Origin: Nageia nagi
Lineage: Eukaryota; Pinophyta
Assembly: GCA_050084985.1 (NCBI GenBank)
Contig: JBITNC010000001.1
Location: forward strand, 164,300,001 to 164,364,000
Reading direction: 5' to 3'
DNA: 64,000 nt
Position 1 is the stretch's first letter; each line of letters opens with the position of its first letter. Made by a program: the position numbers and the translations under genes. The notes under the pieces are model-generated. The model did no database searches. It was not told the origin of the DNA and saw nothing but the letters and a program-made list of their open reading frames with translations. Shown piece after piece: positions 1 through 12,689 of this stretch.

Positions 1-697
1 AATTAAAATACCCTTTTAGGTACTTAAATTATTTATTTAATTTCTCCTTTCCATGTGCACTCTCATCTACCTTTATGTTTTATGGTAACAAGTTGGCTTA
101 ACATCATAATAAGCTTAAGGAGGAGCCTTAGCACTAGACTTGTTGCCTATAAAGGTGGAGGGGTTGTGCATGATCAAAGATATGATATAATTTTGAATCC
201 TTGATAGTGGCAATATACTTATGTCATTCTTGATTGGTGTTTCTTAACACCACCTATTATTTTTGGATTTTTTTTTATGATTTGAGCTTTGTATTCTTAC
301 GATCCTTCATCCCTTCATGAGTGCAATTACATGCATCAAATGTGGGATGATGACATCGAGCAAAAGGGAGAGGCATTCTAGAATAATAATTGGGAAACAT
401 TGTTGGGTTCCTAAAACTAATGCTAGGTTAAGATCAAATTTATGGCTCTGTATTTTAGAGAAGCTCATCGTTGATCCTTCTTCGATTGGATTTTATCTCC
501 ATTCATGGTCATAGTTAAAGTATAGGTTTTTATCTCTTGTAAATCCAATTTTGATAGGTCAAGGTCAATTAGGCTATTATCATCTTTCATGTCATCATTT
601 TTTTGTTATTTCATAGTTAATTGGTGAATTTAATATTCTATAAATAACCTTAATCATTATTATTTTGGTTATAATAATTAGTGAACCTAACTTCTTT
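1..697. other. AT-rich sequence with no recognised gene
   Basis: No coding similarity, RNA gene or repeat terminus is recognisable here. The stretch ends where the gypsy-like LTR begins (TGTAATGACC at 698). Confidence 0.5.
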
Positions 698-977
698 TGT
701 AATGACCTACGTGATGACACCATTTGACCTCGAGCACTATCAAGGATGTAAATGAAATCATGTTTGAACCATTTCTATGTGATGATAGATTTTAAGTGGA
801 AATATATATATATTTTGGTATCAAGTTGATGCTAGCTTTGAAATTTTATGACACAGGTAACAAGTTATTGCAAGATGAAAGGAGCAATCGAATACCCAAG
901 GAACCAAATGTGAATTGGTGATGGAAATGGAAGGGTAAGAGTGAGGAAATGATTAGCATTGATTCACTAATAAATCA

Positions 978-982
978 TAATG
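978..982. repeat. Left target-site duplication of nested gypsy element
   Basis: TAATG abuts the left LTR. CAATG (5203-5207) abuts the right LTR. Four of five bases match, as expected for an aged 5-bp duplication. Confidence 0.6.
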
Positions 983-1600
983 TGTAGACCCAAAATAATG
1001 CATATTATTATTTATAGAGGTTAATTAATGCACTATTGGTCTACTTTTTCTTATTATCGCATATATCTAATATATGGTAATAACGAATAAGAGAAATACA
1101 CTTATCCTTATTTAGGTCACATATTCATTATGTTAAGAGAAAAATACACAAAAGACAAGCATACATTCATTAAATTACATGCCATTGGTGTCCTTTATTA
1201 GGAACGTTAATGATGGCTTAAAATAAGCAATATAAGAGATGTAATAAAGAATGTAGTGATGAGCGAACATAATAATCATCAAATAAAAAATATAAGATAT
1301 AACTTATGAATAATATTTGAACATAAAAAAGTGATGTATCATGTGCTAGAATCTCTCTAGGATCCTCCTCATATTCATTTGCTCGTGAAACTTAAGGTCA
1401 TCAATTGATTCCTTTATATAGGATATAAGTTTACATGACTTTGATCTTTCTAACCCCTTGTATGCCATGAGGGTCCACTAGACATATTACATAGCTTTAT
1501 TATGAATTAGGGTATTATTTAACCCCTTTTTATATAATACATCATTGAGGATCTAAAATGAATTATTTAATGAATAATAATTCATTTTTAGGCATCTACA
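983..1600 (-). repeat. 3' LTR of nested gypsy element
   Basis: Starts TGTAGACCC and ends GGCATCTACA on the plus strand. It aligns end to end with 4583-5202, with many scattered substitutions and small gaps. Confidence 0.85.
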
Positions 1601-2184
1601 TTTGCTCCTGTTTGGAGGTGTGATTGAAGCAATGAAATTACATGTCCAAAGAAGAAGTGTAGAAGAAATTTTTTTGAGAAATTTGAATTCTTTGCTGCAC
1701 TATCCCTTGTTGTTGATGATGATGAGGGTCTCTTGCTTCCCCCTTTTGACTTGAATTCCCTAAGAAATTTCATTGAATGGTGCAACCAATAAAAAACTAT
1801 GATGGAAAGTCTTTCTCTAGGAATGATATTGTGTAAATGTAGTTGGATGATTCCATATCCAATGTTGGAGATGGAAGATGTGTATTTGCCCCTTGTACTA
1901 CTCCAACCATGAATCTGGCCACTTCATCATTGCTGATACTTAAAAACCATTCATACTTATGTCCATGCCTTGAAATAGAGAAGATCTTCTTTAACTAAAA
2001 TGAAGTGGTGATGAAAATAAGTATCGATGATAGCTTAGGGAATAGTATGCACACCATTGATAGCATGGGAATTTGTGTATTTTATTTTGCTCTTTAGGAT
2101 GTAGATACCTACAATGAAGTGGTAGTCATAAACATGGGATGGATGGATAATGAGTTTCATCATCCATTGGTTATAATTAATGTT
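1601..2184. other. Non-coding 3' part of nested gypsy element, with polypurine tract
   Basis: On the minus strand, AACAGGAGCAAA (about 1601-1612) immediately precedes the 3' LTR, the position of a polypurine tract. No protein similarity is recognised in the rest. Confidence 0.45.
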
Positions 2185-2690
2185 AGCAAGCTATTTATAA
2201 CTGCATTGTTGGTTTATCTTTGAAGTGAGTGAACTATCACTAGTCATATCATTAGCCATCGATGACCATACATTTTATATCTATGATCTGAAGACATTAT
2301 GCTTTGGATTTGTTCAAAGCAAAAATCATATGAATACATAGTAAGTTGTATTGTTCATTTATGATGAGTCAATGTCAACAAATTGCTCACGGTTACATCA
2401 TCGATTTATTTTTAAGTGAGTGACCTCTCAATAGCTATGTTGTTGGCCATAGATGATCATACATTTTATGTCTATGATTTGAAGACATTATGCTTTGGAT
2501 TGGTTCAAATAAAAAATCATATGGATACATAGTAAGTTGTATCATCCATTAATGATGAGTTAATGTTAACAACTTGCTCACACTTGCATCATTAGTTTAC
2601 TTTTAAGTGAGTGAACTCTCATTAGCCATGTCATTGACCATCGATGATCATACATTTTATGTCTATGATCTAAAGATATTATACTATCAT
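2185..2690. repeat. 191-bp tandem repeat, about 2.6 copies
   Basis: The word AGTGAGTGA recurs at 2224, 2415 and 2606, exactly 191 bp apart. It is followed each time by similar text including CATACATTTTAT. Two copies are nearly full and the third is cut short near 2690. The array lies in the non-coding part between integrase and the 3' LTR of the nested element. Confidence 0.85.
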
Positions 2691-3160
2691 TTTTTTCACA
2701 CCTTTGGCATCCTACTAACAGTCATGCACATTGCTGGTGATGTAGAAGTCCTTGAAATTTGTAAAATTAAAATTATTTTACCTTTTGTTGGTTAATATCT
2801 GGCAGTTGAATATGAGATTACCCCTAGTTTATGTTATTAAAAGGGGTAAGGCATACAAACTTGTCATATGCATGAAGCATGCAATAACCCAAATCTACCA
2901 CATCATCATTTGAGTAACATTCATGAATTGACAATGCATGTAGGAGAATAGTGTTGTTTAGAGCTTTGAGAAATGTAGCACATAATGTAGAGTAAAGTCC
3001 AAAAGAGGAGATAATATTTTTCATGTTCCCCATTTTTTATTTTTAGTTATTTTTATTTATTTATTTTTTTTACACCACTGGTTGCTTACTTGTAGTGCAT
3101 GCCACTAGCACTATGGGAAGCTTTAGATTTTTCAAAAAAATAAAATTTTATGTGTACTTG
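2691..3160. other. Non-coding stretch of nested gypsy element
   Basis: Lies between the 191-bp array and the end of the integrase remnant. No domain is recognised and short T runs are present. Confidence 0.4.
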
Positions 3161-3161
3161 C

Positions 3162-3905
3162 TCATGGATTCTGTGTTTTGTAGGATACAAAGCTATCATT
3201 TATAAGCATATAAATGTTTAATATGGATGCATTGAAAGTTTTTGGTTCTTCTTTTCCATCCATGAATGATAGTTTATATGCACCTAATCCTATTTCATCA
3301 ATTACAATATATGGGCACAACCAATTGGGCTCAAACTTGCCTTTTGCTTCATCATTTGCTGCTATTTTATTAATATTTTCTTTCAATGCTAGATATCCTA
3401 CCTTGAATTAATTTGATTTGATTTTCTTTCCAAATGATCTCTTGATTTTTGCATGTTATATCTTTTAATGTTCAATGGCTCTGATTCTTTTCTCATCTAA
3501 TGATTCTAGCTATTACAACCTTTCTTTTCTTGCATCTTCATTGGATATGTCACCTTGTAAGGAAATCCTAAGGGAGGGGATCTCCAACTCAAGTGGCACG
3601 ATGGCCTCATCTCCATATACTAATGAGAATGGTGTTTCCCTAGTGGTTGTACAGACACTAGTTCTATATGCCCATAGTGCATATGGTAATTGCTCATGCC
3701 AATCTCTCTTGTATCTATCCCATGTTTTGGCAAGTATACTCTTGATTATCTTATTTGTGGATTTATCTTAACCATTACCTTGAGGGTAATAGATGGAAGA
3801 AAAGGTTTTCATAATATGAAACTTTTTACAAAATGCTTTCATGTCTTTAACTTTGAGATTTGGGCCATTTTCCATGATCAATCTTTCATGTTCATCTAAT
3901 TTACT
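3162..3905 (-). pseudogene. Ty3/gypsy integrase, C-terminal half, decayed
   Basis: An integrase inserts retrotransposon cDNA into the chromosome. On the minus strand, from about 3905 down to 3162, the reading gives the late catalytic core (FSSIYYPQGNG near 3765-3800), then HEQLPYALWAYRTS, then a C-terminal segment with AYKLSFMDGKEEP (3386-3162). These are typical gypsy integrase blocks. Where the catalytic glutamate normally follows the GNG motif there is a stop and then D-K, so the active site is lost. Further stops and frame changes occur. The N-terminal zinc-binding domain and the first two catalytic aspartates are missing because gag sequence runs directly into this fragment. The open part 3386-3162 is a remnant, not a gene. 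Confidence 0.8.
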
Positions 3906-4330
3906 TCAAATAGATTGCCATATCTTTTTTAAGCATAGAATATACTTCTCTAGGGTTTCATTTATTCCTTGTTGAATTGCACATAATTTGGATACATTGC
4001 TTTACTCCTTGATATTGTGCTTGTATTGGCCTATGAATGCTTTGACTAAGGTTTTAAACGAATCAATCAAATTACCTAGCAGAGCATAGAACCATTGACT
4101 AGCATCCCCTTTCAAACTCCTTGGGAATAATTTCACTATCAATCTCTCCTTCAATCCTAACTTCAATAAGCACTCCTCCTAAAAGCTAATGAGATGTTGT
4201 TTGGGATCTTGTTCACCACTAAACATATCAAACTTAGGGGCCTTATGTTCAGGTGGTAAGGGAAAGTTACGGATGTCATCCATTAAGGGTGAAATGAAAA
4301 TGCCATCATATTCATTCAAATTTTGTGGTT
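3906..4330 (-). pseudogene. Ty3/gypsy gag capsid remnant
   Basis: Minus-strand reading from about 4330 gives the conserved start of a plant gypsy gag core (LPPEHKAPKFDMFSGEQDP). It continues with the LKGDASQWFYAL block and a later segment around QQGINETLEKY. This matches the retrotransposon gag family, which forms the virus-like particle. Stops occur at least three times. The reading passes within about 30 codons into the integrase block near MENGPN, so protease and polymerase have been removed. Confidence 0.7.
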
Positions 4331-4569
4331 ATGTGATGTTAGAAGGCCTAGCTTGAATAGTAGGACCAGATGTTGAGCTTCATGTACCAATCAATGCTTT
4401 TTGTATCTTGAGCATATTTTTATTCATATCTTGCATCAAGGCAAGAAATTTTGGGTTCATTTCTACATCGCTATCAGCCAAGGAACAAGAATGCATGATG
4501 TTGGCTACATAAACCTGTAATAGATAATTTGTGAGATCTCACCGATAGGGAAAGATAAAATCAATAGTT
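4331..4569 (-). other. Leader between 5' LTR and gag of nested gypsy element
   Basis: Short stretch upstream of the gag core on the minus strand. No motif is recognised beyond the primer-binding position next to the LTR. Confidence 0.4.
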
Positions 4570-4582
4570 GGGTTCACCAAAA

Positions 4583-5202
4583 TGTAGACCCAAAATAATG
4601 CATATTATTGTTTATGGAGGTTAATTAATTCAGTATTGGTCTACTTATTTCTTATTATTGCATATATATGAAATATAAAAATAATGAATAAGATAAATAC
4701 ACTTATTATTAGTTAGATCATATATTCATTTTGTTAAGCGGAACATACACAAAATGTAAACATACATTCATTCAATTGCACATCGTTGGCATCCTATATT
4801 ACGTATGATATTGATAGCTTAAAATAAGTAATATAACATATGCAATAAAGAATGTAGCGATGAGTGAACAAATGAATCATTAGATAACAAACATAAGATA
4901 TAACTTACAAATAATATTTGTGCATAATAGAGTGATGTATCATGTGCTAGAATCTCTCTAGGATCATCCTCATATTTTTTTGGCCATGAAACTTAAGGAC
5001 ATTAATTTATGCCTTTATATAGGATACAAGTTTATATGAATTTGATCTTTTTGACCCTTTATATATTGACAAGGGTCCACTAGACATATTACATAGCTTT
5101 ATCATGACTTAGGGTATTATTTAACCCCTTTTTACACAATACACCTTTGAGGCTCTTAAATGAATTATTTAATAAATAATAATTCATTTTTAGGCATCTA
5201 CA
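4583..5202 (-). repeat. 5' LTR of nested gypsy element
   Basis: Partner of 983-1600, with the same inverted TG...CA ends. It is 5' because gag lies next to it on the minus strand. Just inside it, on the minus strand, TTTTGGTGAACCC (about 4570-4582) sits where a primer-binding site belongs. The tRNA was not identified. Confidence 0.8.
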
Positions 5203-6379
5203 CAATGATCATCATAAGTCATTTAGCTCCATGATAGAATAATTAGTTAGGAATATCAATGAATGTATGTGTGTGTGAACTAATAATTTACCCTACAAAA
5301 GAGGTGACCATCACAGGTAAAATGTGTGATTAACTCCTTGCTGTGAATTTTCAAAAGTTAAATTCAAAAGGGAGGGCAAGGAATATTATTTCAAATTTGA
5401 ATTTCTACTTACAGTTGTTAGTAAAATAAAGTGAAAATTAAAACAATAAAAGTTAGAAAGGACTAAGGTCACTTTGGGATGTTACAAGGTATTAATGGTT
5501 TATGAAAATAATTGAATTATGGCTCTACTTATTTTTATTAAGTGTATAACTCTCTTGTGATTGATTAATATTATTGTATTAGCTTAAAAATTAATCAATA
5601 AAGGTTGTTTTATATTTATGCCTTGATAAATGAAAGGTAGAAAAGTTTGTACTTTTAAGAATTGGTTTTATGATGTAAATGATTAATAAGTTTTCTTTTT
5701 ATTGAGAATAATATTATGATGGTTTAATGCTATAATTAGTGATGATTACATAACTAGGAGTAGATATTTGTTATTCCATGAATATGATTAGTGGGTTATT
5801 ACAAATTGATTAAGCAAATAATTTTACAAAGACTCCTAAAGAAGTAGATTGTTGAATTCCAATAAAGCAAAAACTATCCCAACGATTTAGAAATAATATT
5901 AAATTTGAGTTAGGGTTCCAAAAGATAATTTGGGATCATTTGGGAAACTTTAGGGATCCTTAGGATTAAAATGGGTATCAATGGGACTCGATGGCAATGA
6001 ATGGGATATTTTGGGATTCTATAGAAAATACTAGGGGATCTAAATAGTAAAGTTTCTCGAATAGAGATAAAATAAGGTTTGAACTTAAATGAATGATATT
6101 AATTCTTACAACATGACATATACCCTTTCTCAAGTTCAAGAAGAGGGTAATGAATGTTAAATAAAATAAGGGCATGATCATCAAGAGTATCTGCTTGCAA
6201 GAAAGGGAAGGAATGCCTGGTGAACAAACCCTTGCACTAACAAAGTAAGGATGAGGAATAAATAAAGTTGATAGTAAACCTTAAGGAGCCAAAAAATCAA
6301 TCAACGATAAAAAAAGGTCTAAATTTATGGGTTCTAGATGGTGAAATTTTGAGTTGTGAAAGTTTGAGTTATGTTACAT

Positions 6380-6392
6380 TAGTATCAGAGTG
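6380..6392 (+). other. Primer-binding site, initiator-Met tRNA type
   Basis: TAGTATCAGAGTG lies two bases after the LTR end (TGTTACA). It differs at two or three bases from TGGTATCAGAGC, the plant initiator tRNA-Met complement. Confidence 0.65.
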
Positions 6393-9300
6393 AGTTTTCG
6401 ATTAGGGGATAGGGTAAAGTAGTAAGTAAAGAGTGATCCTAACTTGTCCTTATCTTGTAGGAAACCTAAAGATACAACAAGATGCTATGGATTTAGACTT
6501 GGCTACCTACACAATTGGATATCCTATCCAACATAGATGATACATTATCATACTATGGATTATGGACTTGAAAAGTCAATAACACTTTGAGATTGGAAAA
6601 GGAATTAGCTAAACTCCAACAGATTCAATGCTAGGAATTGTCCAAATGAACTAGGGAAAGATATCTCTCCCTAGCAGAGCAAATCATCAATCAGACTGTT
6701 AAGAGGAATAAGTACCTAGCTAAAATAGAATGAGACTCTAGACCCATAGTTGTATGAAATAGGTTTGCAAAAGAAACTATTTTTATAGATGATATTATAA
6801 GTGAAATAAGAGCTCTCCATAATAATTTAGATGGAGAATGTGAACTTGAAGATACTGTAAATTTTAAGAGTCAAATTCTCCTTCTTGTGGAGGAAAATTC
6901 TATTTAGATTACACCTCCGCCAATGGTTAGGTTAAACCATGAAATGAACTTGTGGATGGTAACTAAGAAGCTAAATGCCAAATGAGCTAATGTACACATG
7001 GAAGAGCTACATTTCATTAAAGAACTAGTGTACATAATGAATTAGGTCCAAGAAGATGTTTTACTATGTTCTGTAATGAAAATGGAAACCATTATTAATA
7101 AAGATGTTATTTTATTTAGCATATAACAATGTGAATTAGAAATTGAAAACACATCTTAAATACATATGTTGTTTATCTCAGTATGGAAGGTAAAAAGAGG
7201 TCCAAAAAAGGGAAGAAAAGTCAACAAAAAGTAAAAGAAGTCCCTAATGATCTTATGAATGTAAAGGATGACACCACCTTACAAAGCTTCCTCGATATAT
7301 AGAAGGAAAAAGGAAAGAAAAAGCTATAAGAAGTAGCCACTCCAGAAAAAGGAAATAACAAAATGATCAACAAACCTAATGCAAAAGGGATTTTCATTTC
7401 TTATATGGTAGAAATGTTCCTACCCTAACTCTAGAAATCATCAAATACCTTCAAGATAGGAGTAAAAAAATTTCATTATTTGATAAGGAGCTTGAAGAAA
7501 TGGTCAATGAAGGAGATTTTGTTAGTAAATGAGAATGAAAGGGATAGAAGGAAACCCTTTTATGTATAAAAAAAAACAAAATCCTTCCTTAATGTATTAC
7601 TCATTTTTGAATATATTTCTTATTTTTGCTTATTAAATGTATGAGAAAATTTATTAACAAACAAAAGTAGATAGTTTACAAAAATGAAATATTCGTTACT
7701 AAATACCATCGATAAACTCGATGGCTAGTTATCTTAGTTGGATGATTTCAAATTAGCATAGTACAAAATATTAATGGATAATTTAGAATTGAAGGATTCT
7801 AAAGCCTGATATGAGGTGCTATATGTAGAGGGATCAAGAATATAAGTTATTGTATTCAAAGAAATGACTATAAAATGAGAAAATGAGGAGAATAAATGGG
7901 AAAGAACCCAATTTCTTTATCATCTTGAAACAACAAAGGAATATGTAGTTTCCCAAGGAAGACTTTGATACCAAAGCATCCACACAATAATAAGAGGTTC
8001 TAAGCTTTCTCTTGATGAGATTGAAGATGGACCCATGTAAGCCACAAGTTGTACCAATAGTGTATTATAAGATAGAAGTAAAATTACCCTCCAAGTGAGG
8101 TTAAGATAGGAAAATAAGTAAATATAGTAGTGTAAATGCTCCTTGGTTTCAACTTGGGTAATCACACAACAATCGAAGTTGTTTAACATATAGAGGGAAA
8201 TGATGCCTAGATCTTGACAAAGAAGAAAACCCATCACCCCTAATGAATGTCATGACAAGAAATCATGAAACCCATGATGAATACTATTTTCTTGTATTCC
8301 ATCCAAAAGAGCGGTAAGGCAAGTTGCAAGATGATTTCCCCTATGATCCACCATGATTCACTATTAAATACATTAGAGATTGGGAAATTGTACCTATAAA
8401 TCCAACATCTACCTATAACAAGATAGATAATAAATGATAAATGATGTACAAAAAACACTTGAATGTGTGGGTGAAGGAAGAATTCACACTAAATATCCAT
8501 CCAAGAATTATCGATGATGAGAATTCGTACCCATTAAAAAGTATCTAAAGAGATATTGCATATATTATTGAAATATATTATGGCTAATAAATGCACCATA
8601 TGACATTGTAAATTAAACTTTAAAAATACAACATTACATCCCAACAAAAAAGTTAATACTTCTTAAATGCTTTACTTGGGAAAACATAGTGTCAAAAAAA
8701 ATTTGTTAAGGATAAGAGAAGGATGCAATCTCTCATAGAAAATAAATATTTATAACAAAAATTGAAGAACATTGATAAAAAAATAAAGCATCTTCAATGA
8801 GAGTGTGAGGAATGTGAAAGAATTTGAAATTCCTCTTGTTAAGAGAGGAATAAGTTGATGATTGAACTCATCGACTAGGAATGAAAGCTAATCCAACAAA
8901 TCCAAAGTATGCAGGAACATGCATTTGCACACCTTAATGCCTCCTTACAAGAGATAGAAAAATGGAAAACATAAGAAAAAAGTTATGAACATTTTTTGCT
9001 TTAATATGGTATTCATGTAACGCTAAAGTCACCCGATGATAAGGGTGAAGATGTACCTTCGATGGAGAGTCAAATGGGAGAAAGTCCCATTTTCCCAACT
9101 TATTAATTAATTTAATTAAATGATTACTTATTATGAAAATTGCAAAGAAATGTTTAGATTTTATCCATTTGTACTTTCAAAAATGCGAAAAGTAGAAAAA
9201 GTCCTAAAATGCTAATGATAATTAGCTTATCTTTTTGGTTTGCTATAAAGCTTTAATGGAAATCAATAATGAATTCCTTATTCTTATACAAGCCTTCCAA

Positions 9301-10551
9301 ATATAGGTTAGCAAGGAAATTTTGATGACTTTGAAAATGTGTTTCTACACCAACAAATGATCATCAAATGAGAATGAAAAGAATCTCTTCAAATTTAGAG
9401 AGATACTCTGAATCAAAGAAAGATCATGTTGATGATCAAGAAAATTTAGTTGGCCATTGAAAATAAAAAGGTTCTAACTTACTCAAGAAAAAGCTTGAAT
9501 TTCTAGAACAAAATCAACTTTTATATCAATTTGAGATAAATGTGTTCTTAAAATAGGGTAATAAATCCTAATAAAGTATGTACAAGTGATGTTGACTTTC
9601 TATGTAAGTACGAATAAGGTTGTATTTTGTAATGATGAATATGTTACTATTATTTTATAGCAATAATAATGATTTGATTTGAATTTATTGTTCATTTTTT
9701 TTTAAAGATGACTCTTTGAAATACTATTGTTGATACTTGTTTTGAATGAAAAACAAGAGGATATGAATCAATGTGATTTATCAAAATGTTATGTGCATGA
9801 GATTCTTACCTAATGATAATATAATATAAATCTCACATGAATAAAGGTGACATAGCATATATGTTTCTAAAGATCAATTGAGGATATATTGAAAATGATG
9901 ATAAACACCATGATGTGGAAGTTGTTGCTTCCAAAAGATATTTGGGTTCCCAAAATATGGGCATGGGAGCTTGGACCACTAGGGATACTAACCAATAGAT
10001 ATGGGCAGGTTAGTTATCTTACCTTAGGTAAAGAGGTAGTAATTAAGAAATTTGTACTATATTGGATGAGTATATAAGTTGCAATCATTTCTTTTTCATG
10101 TTTTAATGATTAGAAATGATGATTATTCTAAGGAAAATGCACTTTATCCATAAAATTATGAGAAATATGTCATAGGTGTATGACCATATTTTGGATTAGT
10201 GCTATCTTGGGTGATATGGGCCCCAAGATCAAACCAAAACCTAACACTGTGATCAAATGGGCTACTGTAATTAATTGGTGAGTAGATAGCAATGGTGGGA
10301 TCATAGTAATGCATATGACCTAATTTGTAGGGGGTTATGGCGATAAAATCTAGAAATTAAGGGGTTGATCAATTCCAATAGTTGATCAACCTAACCACTT
10401 GAGGTTCAACTAGCCATTGATCCAAACTCAAATTGGATCATATTAATGTCCCTTGAAAATTTCAAATTTGATGTAATAATTGGAGATGCTATGATATGTG
10501 CTCTTACGAAAATAATATAAAAGAAGTAATACAAAATACTATGTTATTCCT

Positions 10552-10563
10552 AAGGAGGGAGTA
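10552..10563 (+). other. Polypurine tract
   Basis: AAGGAGGGAGTA directly precedes the LTR start TGTAACGACC at 10564. This is where plus-strand synthesis is primed in LTR elements. Confidence 0.7.
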
Positions 10564-11410
10564 TGTAACGACCTGCTTGATGACACTATCAAGGATGTAA
10601 ATGAAATCATGTGACTACCATAGGTAAAATGTGTGATTAACTCCCTGCTGTGAATTTTTGAAAGTTAAATTCAAAAGGGAGGGTAAGGATATTCTTTCAA
10701 ATTTGAATTTCTACTTATATTTGTTAATAAAATAAAGTGAGAAAGGACTAAGGTCACTTTGGGTTGTTACAAGGTATTAATAGTTTATGAAAATAATTGA
10801 ATTATGGCCCTACTTATTTTGTTTTGTTATGTTAGGTATGGGGCACTAGTTGGCATTATTTTGTTAGTTAATAAAACAAGTTTCAGATTATTTAATGACA
10901 TTACAATTATCAATAACTTTATTAAGACCTATCACCAAAAATTATTAAAAATTGAGTAGACATCCATTTGGACATATTTGAGTCTCCTTCGCTATAAATA
11001 TAAGGGTGGAACATTAGAAAAAACACCTACCTATCTATCTCTTATTATTTCATTCTTGTTATTCTCAAGCTTGGGTGTAGAGTTACATGAAGAAAAGAAG
11101 TCTCTCTTCCCCTTCCAAGTCAAGGTGCATTCTTTTGCATTTCTAAAATGCCTATTTAAAGTAGTTATATTTTGATGTATTTAATGAATTGTATAAAAGT
11201 AATATTTGATAAAGTTTCATAGAATTAATTATTGTTAGATGTATTGTACCATTTGAAGAGACATGGTGGTTTGACATGTTGCATGTGAAGGTTGGTACCA
11301 TGTCCTTTATTTAAAAAGTAAAAAAGTGGGATTTTCTTTTATTATCTTTCCTTTATTTAGATCTAAGGGTGGAAAGTTCTAAATACAAATGTATTTTATG
11401 ATATTTTTAT
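10564..11410 (+). repeat. 3' LTR of gypsy-like element (traceable part)
   Basis: Aligns with 20069-21270 over almost its whole visible length. A TATA box, TATAAATA at 10993-11000, is followed by AAGGGTGGAA as in the other copy. The right end was not located. Similarity fades near 11410, although the LTR could run several hundred bases further. Confidence 0.75.
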
Positions 11411-12689
11411 GGGACTAGTTAAATAATTTCTACCACTAAGAAAATAAGCCAATCACTAAGTAATTAAGCTATTTCATAGCATTCGGGAGCCCTGAAGTAG
11501 TAGAGCTCTCTCTCTCTTCCTTCTTTAATCCAGGTGCTTTCTTATCTTAAATAGTTCCTTTTATTCAAAAGGATATTGAATTTGTTAATTGTTTATAATT
11601 ACATATATGTAATGTTTATCTCAGATTCTTTATTTCAAAAGACAACTTTTATGTATGGAGAATAAAATAATGGTTGGATGAGAAAAAATATTTACTATTT
11701 TGATATCGCATACCATACCTTTTTTCAAGACCACTAGTCAAAAGCTCCCAAGGTAACATATATCAATAGATTGTAGAGTCCTTATAAAATGATTAAAGTC
11801 CCTAATGCCTTACAAGAACCCATTTTGTGGAGGTGATTCATCGAAGGTTCATTTGAACATAGTTATCATATTGTTGAATCCTTTTCAATCCATGCGCATC
11901 TGATTCTAGCATTTGATTTACTCCCTCTAGGATGGATTGCCATATCTAGTTTAGAGCTTTTATAGTAGATTACATCAAAAAAATGTGATCTATCCATACC
12001 ATTTTAGAAATAAGCTTGAATACATTATCGTATCCTTGTAACACCGACCAAATATTTGATTAGAATTATCTCCCATACAATCTATCCAATAAAGGTAGTG
12101 TGGTAAATAATAAAGGCTAATTAAGTTAGAAATAAATTAAATAAATAATGGTTATTATTGAGAAATGCTTGTAAAGTGTAATCGTTTGGTATTAAATTTA
12201 AAATATTTGATTAAGAGTTGTAAAACATAGATCCTTTTTCTCCCCTCTGAACTTGTACTGCTAACAGCAATAAGTCACTCCCTTCTACATATAATTGAGA
12301 ACCTTTTAAGGTATTTGTGTGCACCTCTTCTATGTTGCATGTGATATGTATTAAATTTATGGGATTATGTGATTTATGGAAATAAAGGTATAGTATGAAA
12401 TCTCATACATAGACTAAGTAATGGTGTATGGTTTATTATTAATATAAAACTTAAATACAATTTATAGTTTTATTAATTGAATTGATAATACATTGACCTT
12501 CTTGTAATATCTTGGTATTTTATATCATTATCAAAGCATACATGATTATAGTATGTAATTAAATTAACTTGAGCATTATTTTTGTGAAATTCTAATGAGA
12601 TTAAATGTGTAGATAAAAATATATTAAGACAAGCATTACTATAGTATGGATTTATACTCTAAAAAGAGATTTTTGATGATAATTTTATT
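11411..12689. other. AT-rich stretch, no gene; possible LTR start near 12041
   Basis: No coding similarity is recognised. TGTAACACCGACC near 12041 resembles the start of a plant gypsy LTR, but no partner copy was found in the window. Confidence 0.35.

Larger units (their letters stand above)
983..5202 (-). mobile_element. Ty3/gypsy LTR retrotransposon, internally deleted (gag plus integrase, no RT)
   Basis: Two LTRs of about 620 bp (983-1600 and 4583-5202), both TGTAGA...TCTACA, enclose 2.98 kb. Read on the minus strand, the order is 5' LTR, primer site, gag, integrase C-terminal half, a tandem repeat, a purine-rich tract and 3' LTR. Protease, reverse transcriptase and RNase H are absent. 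By eye the LTRs differ at roughly one site in seven, so the insertion is old. The flanking 5-mers TAATG and CAATG are a near-perfect target duplication. The element could only have spread using enzymes from relatives. Confidence 0.8.
698..6378 (+). repeat. 5' LTR of a gypsy-like element, split by a nested LTR element
   Basis: The LTR starts TGTAATGACC at 698, matching starts at 10564 (TGTAACGACC) and 20069. It breaks at 982 and resumes at about 5208, where a block near 5303-5550 closely matches 10612-10820 and 20450-20710. It ends TGTTACA at 6378, immediately before a primer-binding motif. Without the 4.2-kb insertion it would be about 1.45 kb. The TATA-containing part seen in the other two copies is not found, so this copy also carries an internal deletion or strong divergence after about 5550. 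Ends were placed by the TG...CA rule and by comparing copies. Confidence 0.6.
6379..10563 (+). mobile_element. Internal region of a gypsy-like non-autonomous (LARD-like) element
   Basis: Bounded by an LTR end and primer-binding motif on the left and by a purine tract plus LTR start on the right. In between I find no reverse transcriptase, integrase or protease blocks in any frame. What remains are lysine/glutamate-rich stretches with many stops (for example near 7183-7540 and 8760-8980) that could be decayed coiled-coil coding sequence. The last ~600 bp (about 9930-10540) closely resembles 23960-24560, including the word GATATGGGCCCCAAG. This shows a conserved family-specific 3' region. Large non-autonomous plant elements with this layout are called LARDs. 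That label is inference. Confidence 0.5.

Noticed and set aside
2185-2690. 191-bp array as a centromere satellite
   Set aside because: Fewer than three copies, located inside a retrotransposon. Nothing here shows a satellite array.
6379-9560. Endogenous pararetrovirus sequence
   Set aside because: The coiled-coil text raised the idea, but no movement-protein, coat or polymerase motif was found and LTRs bound the region.
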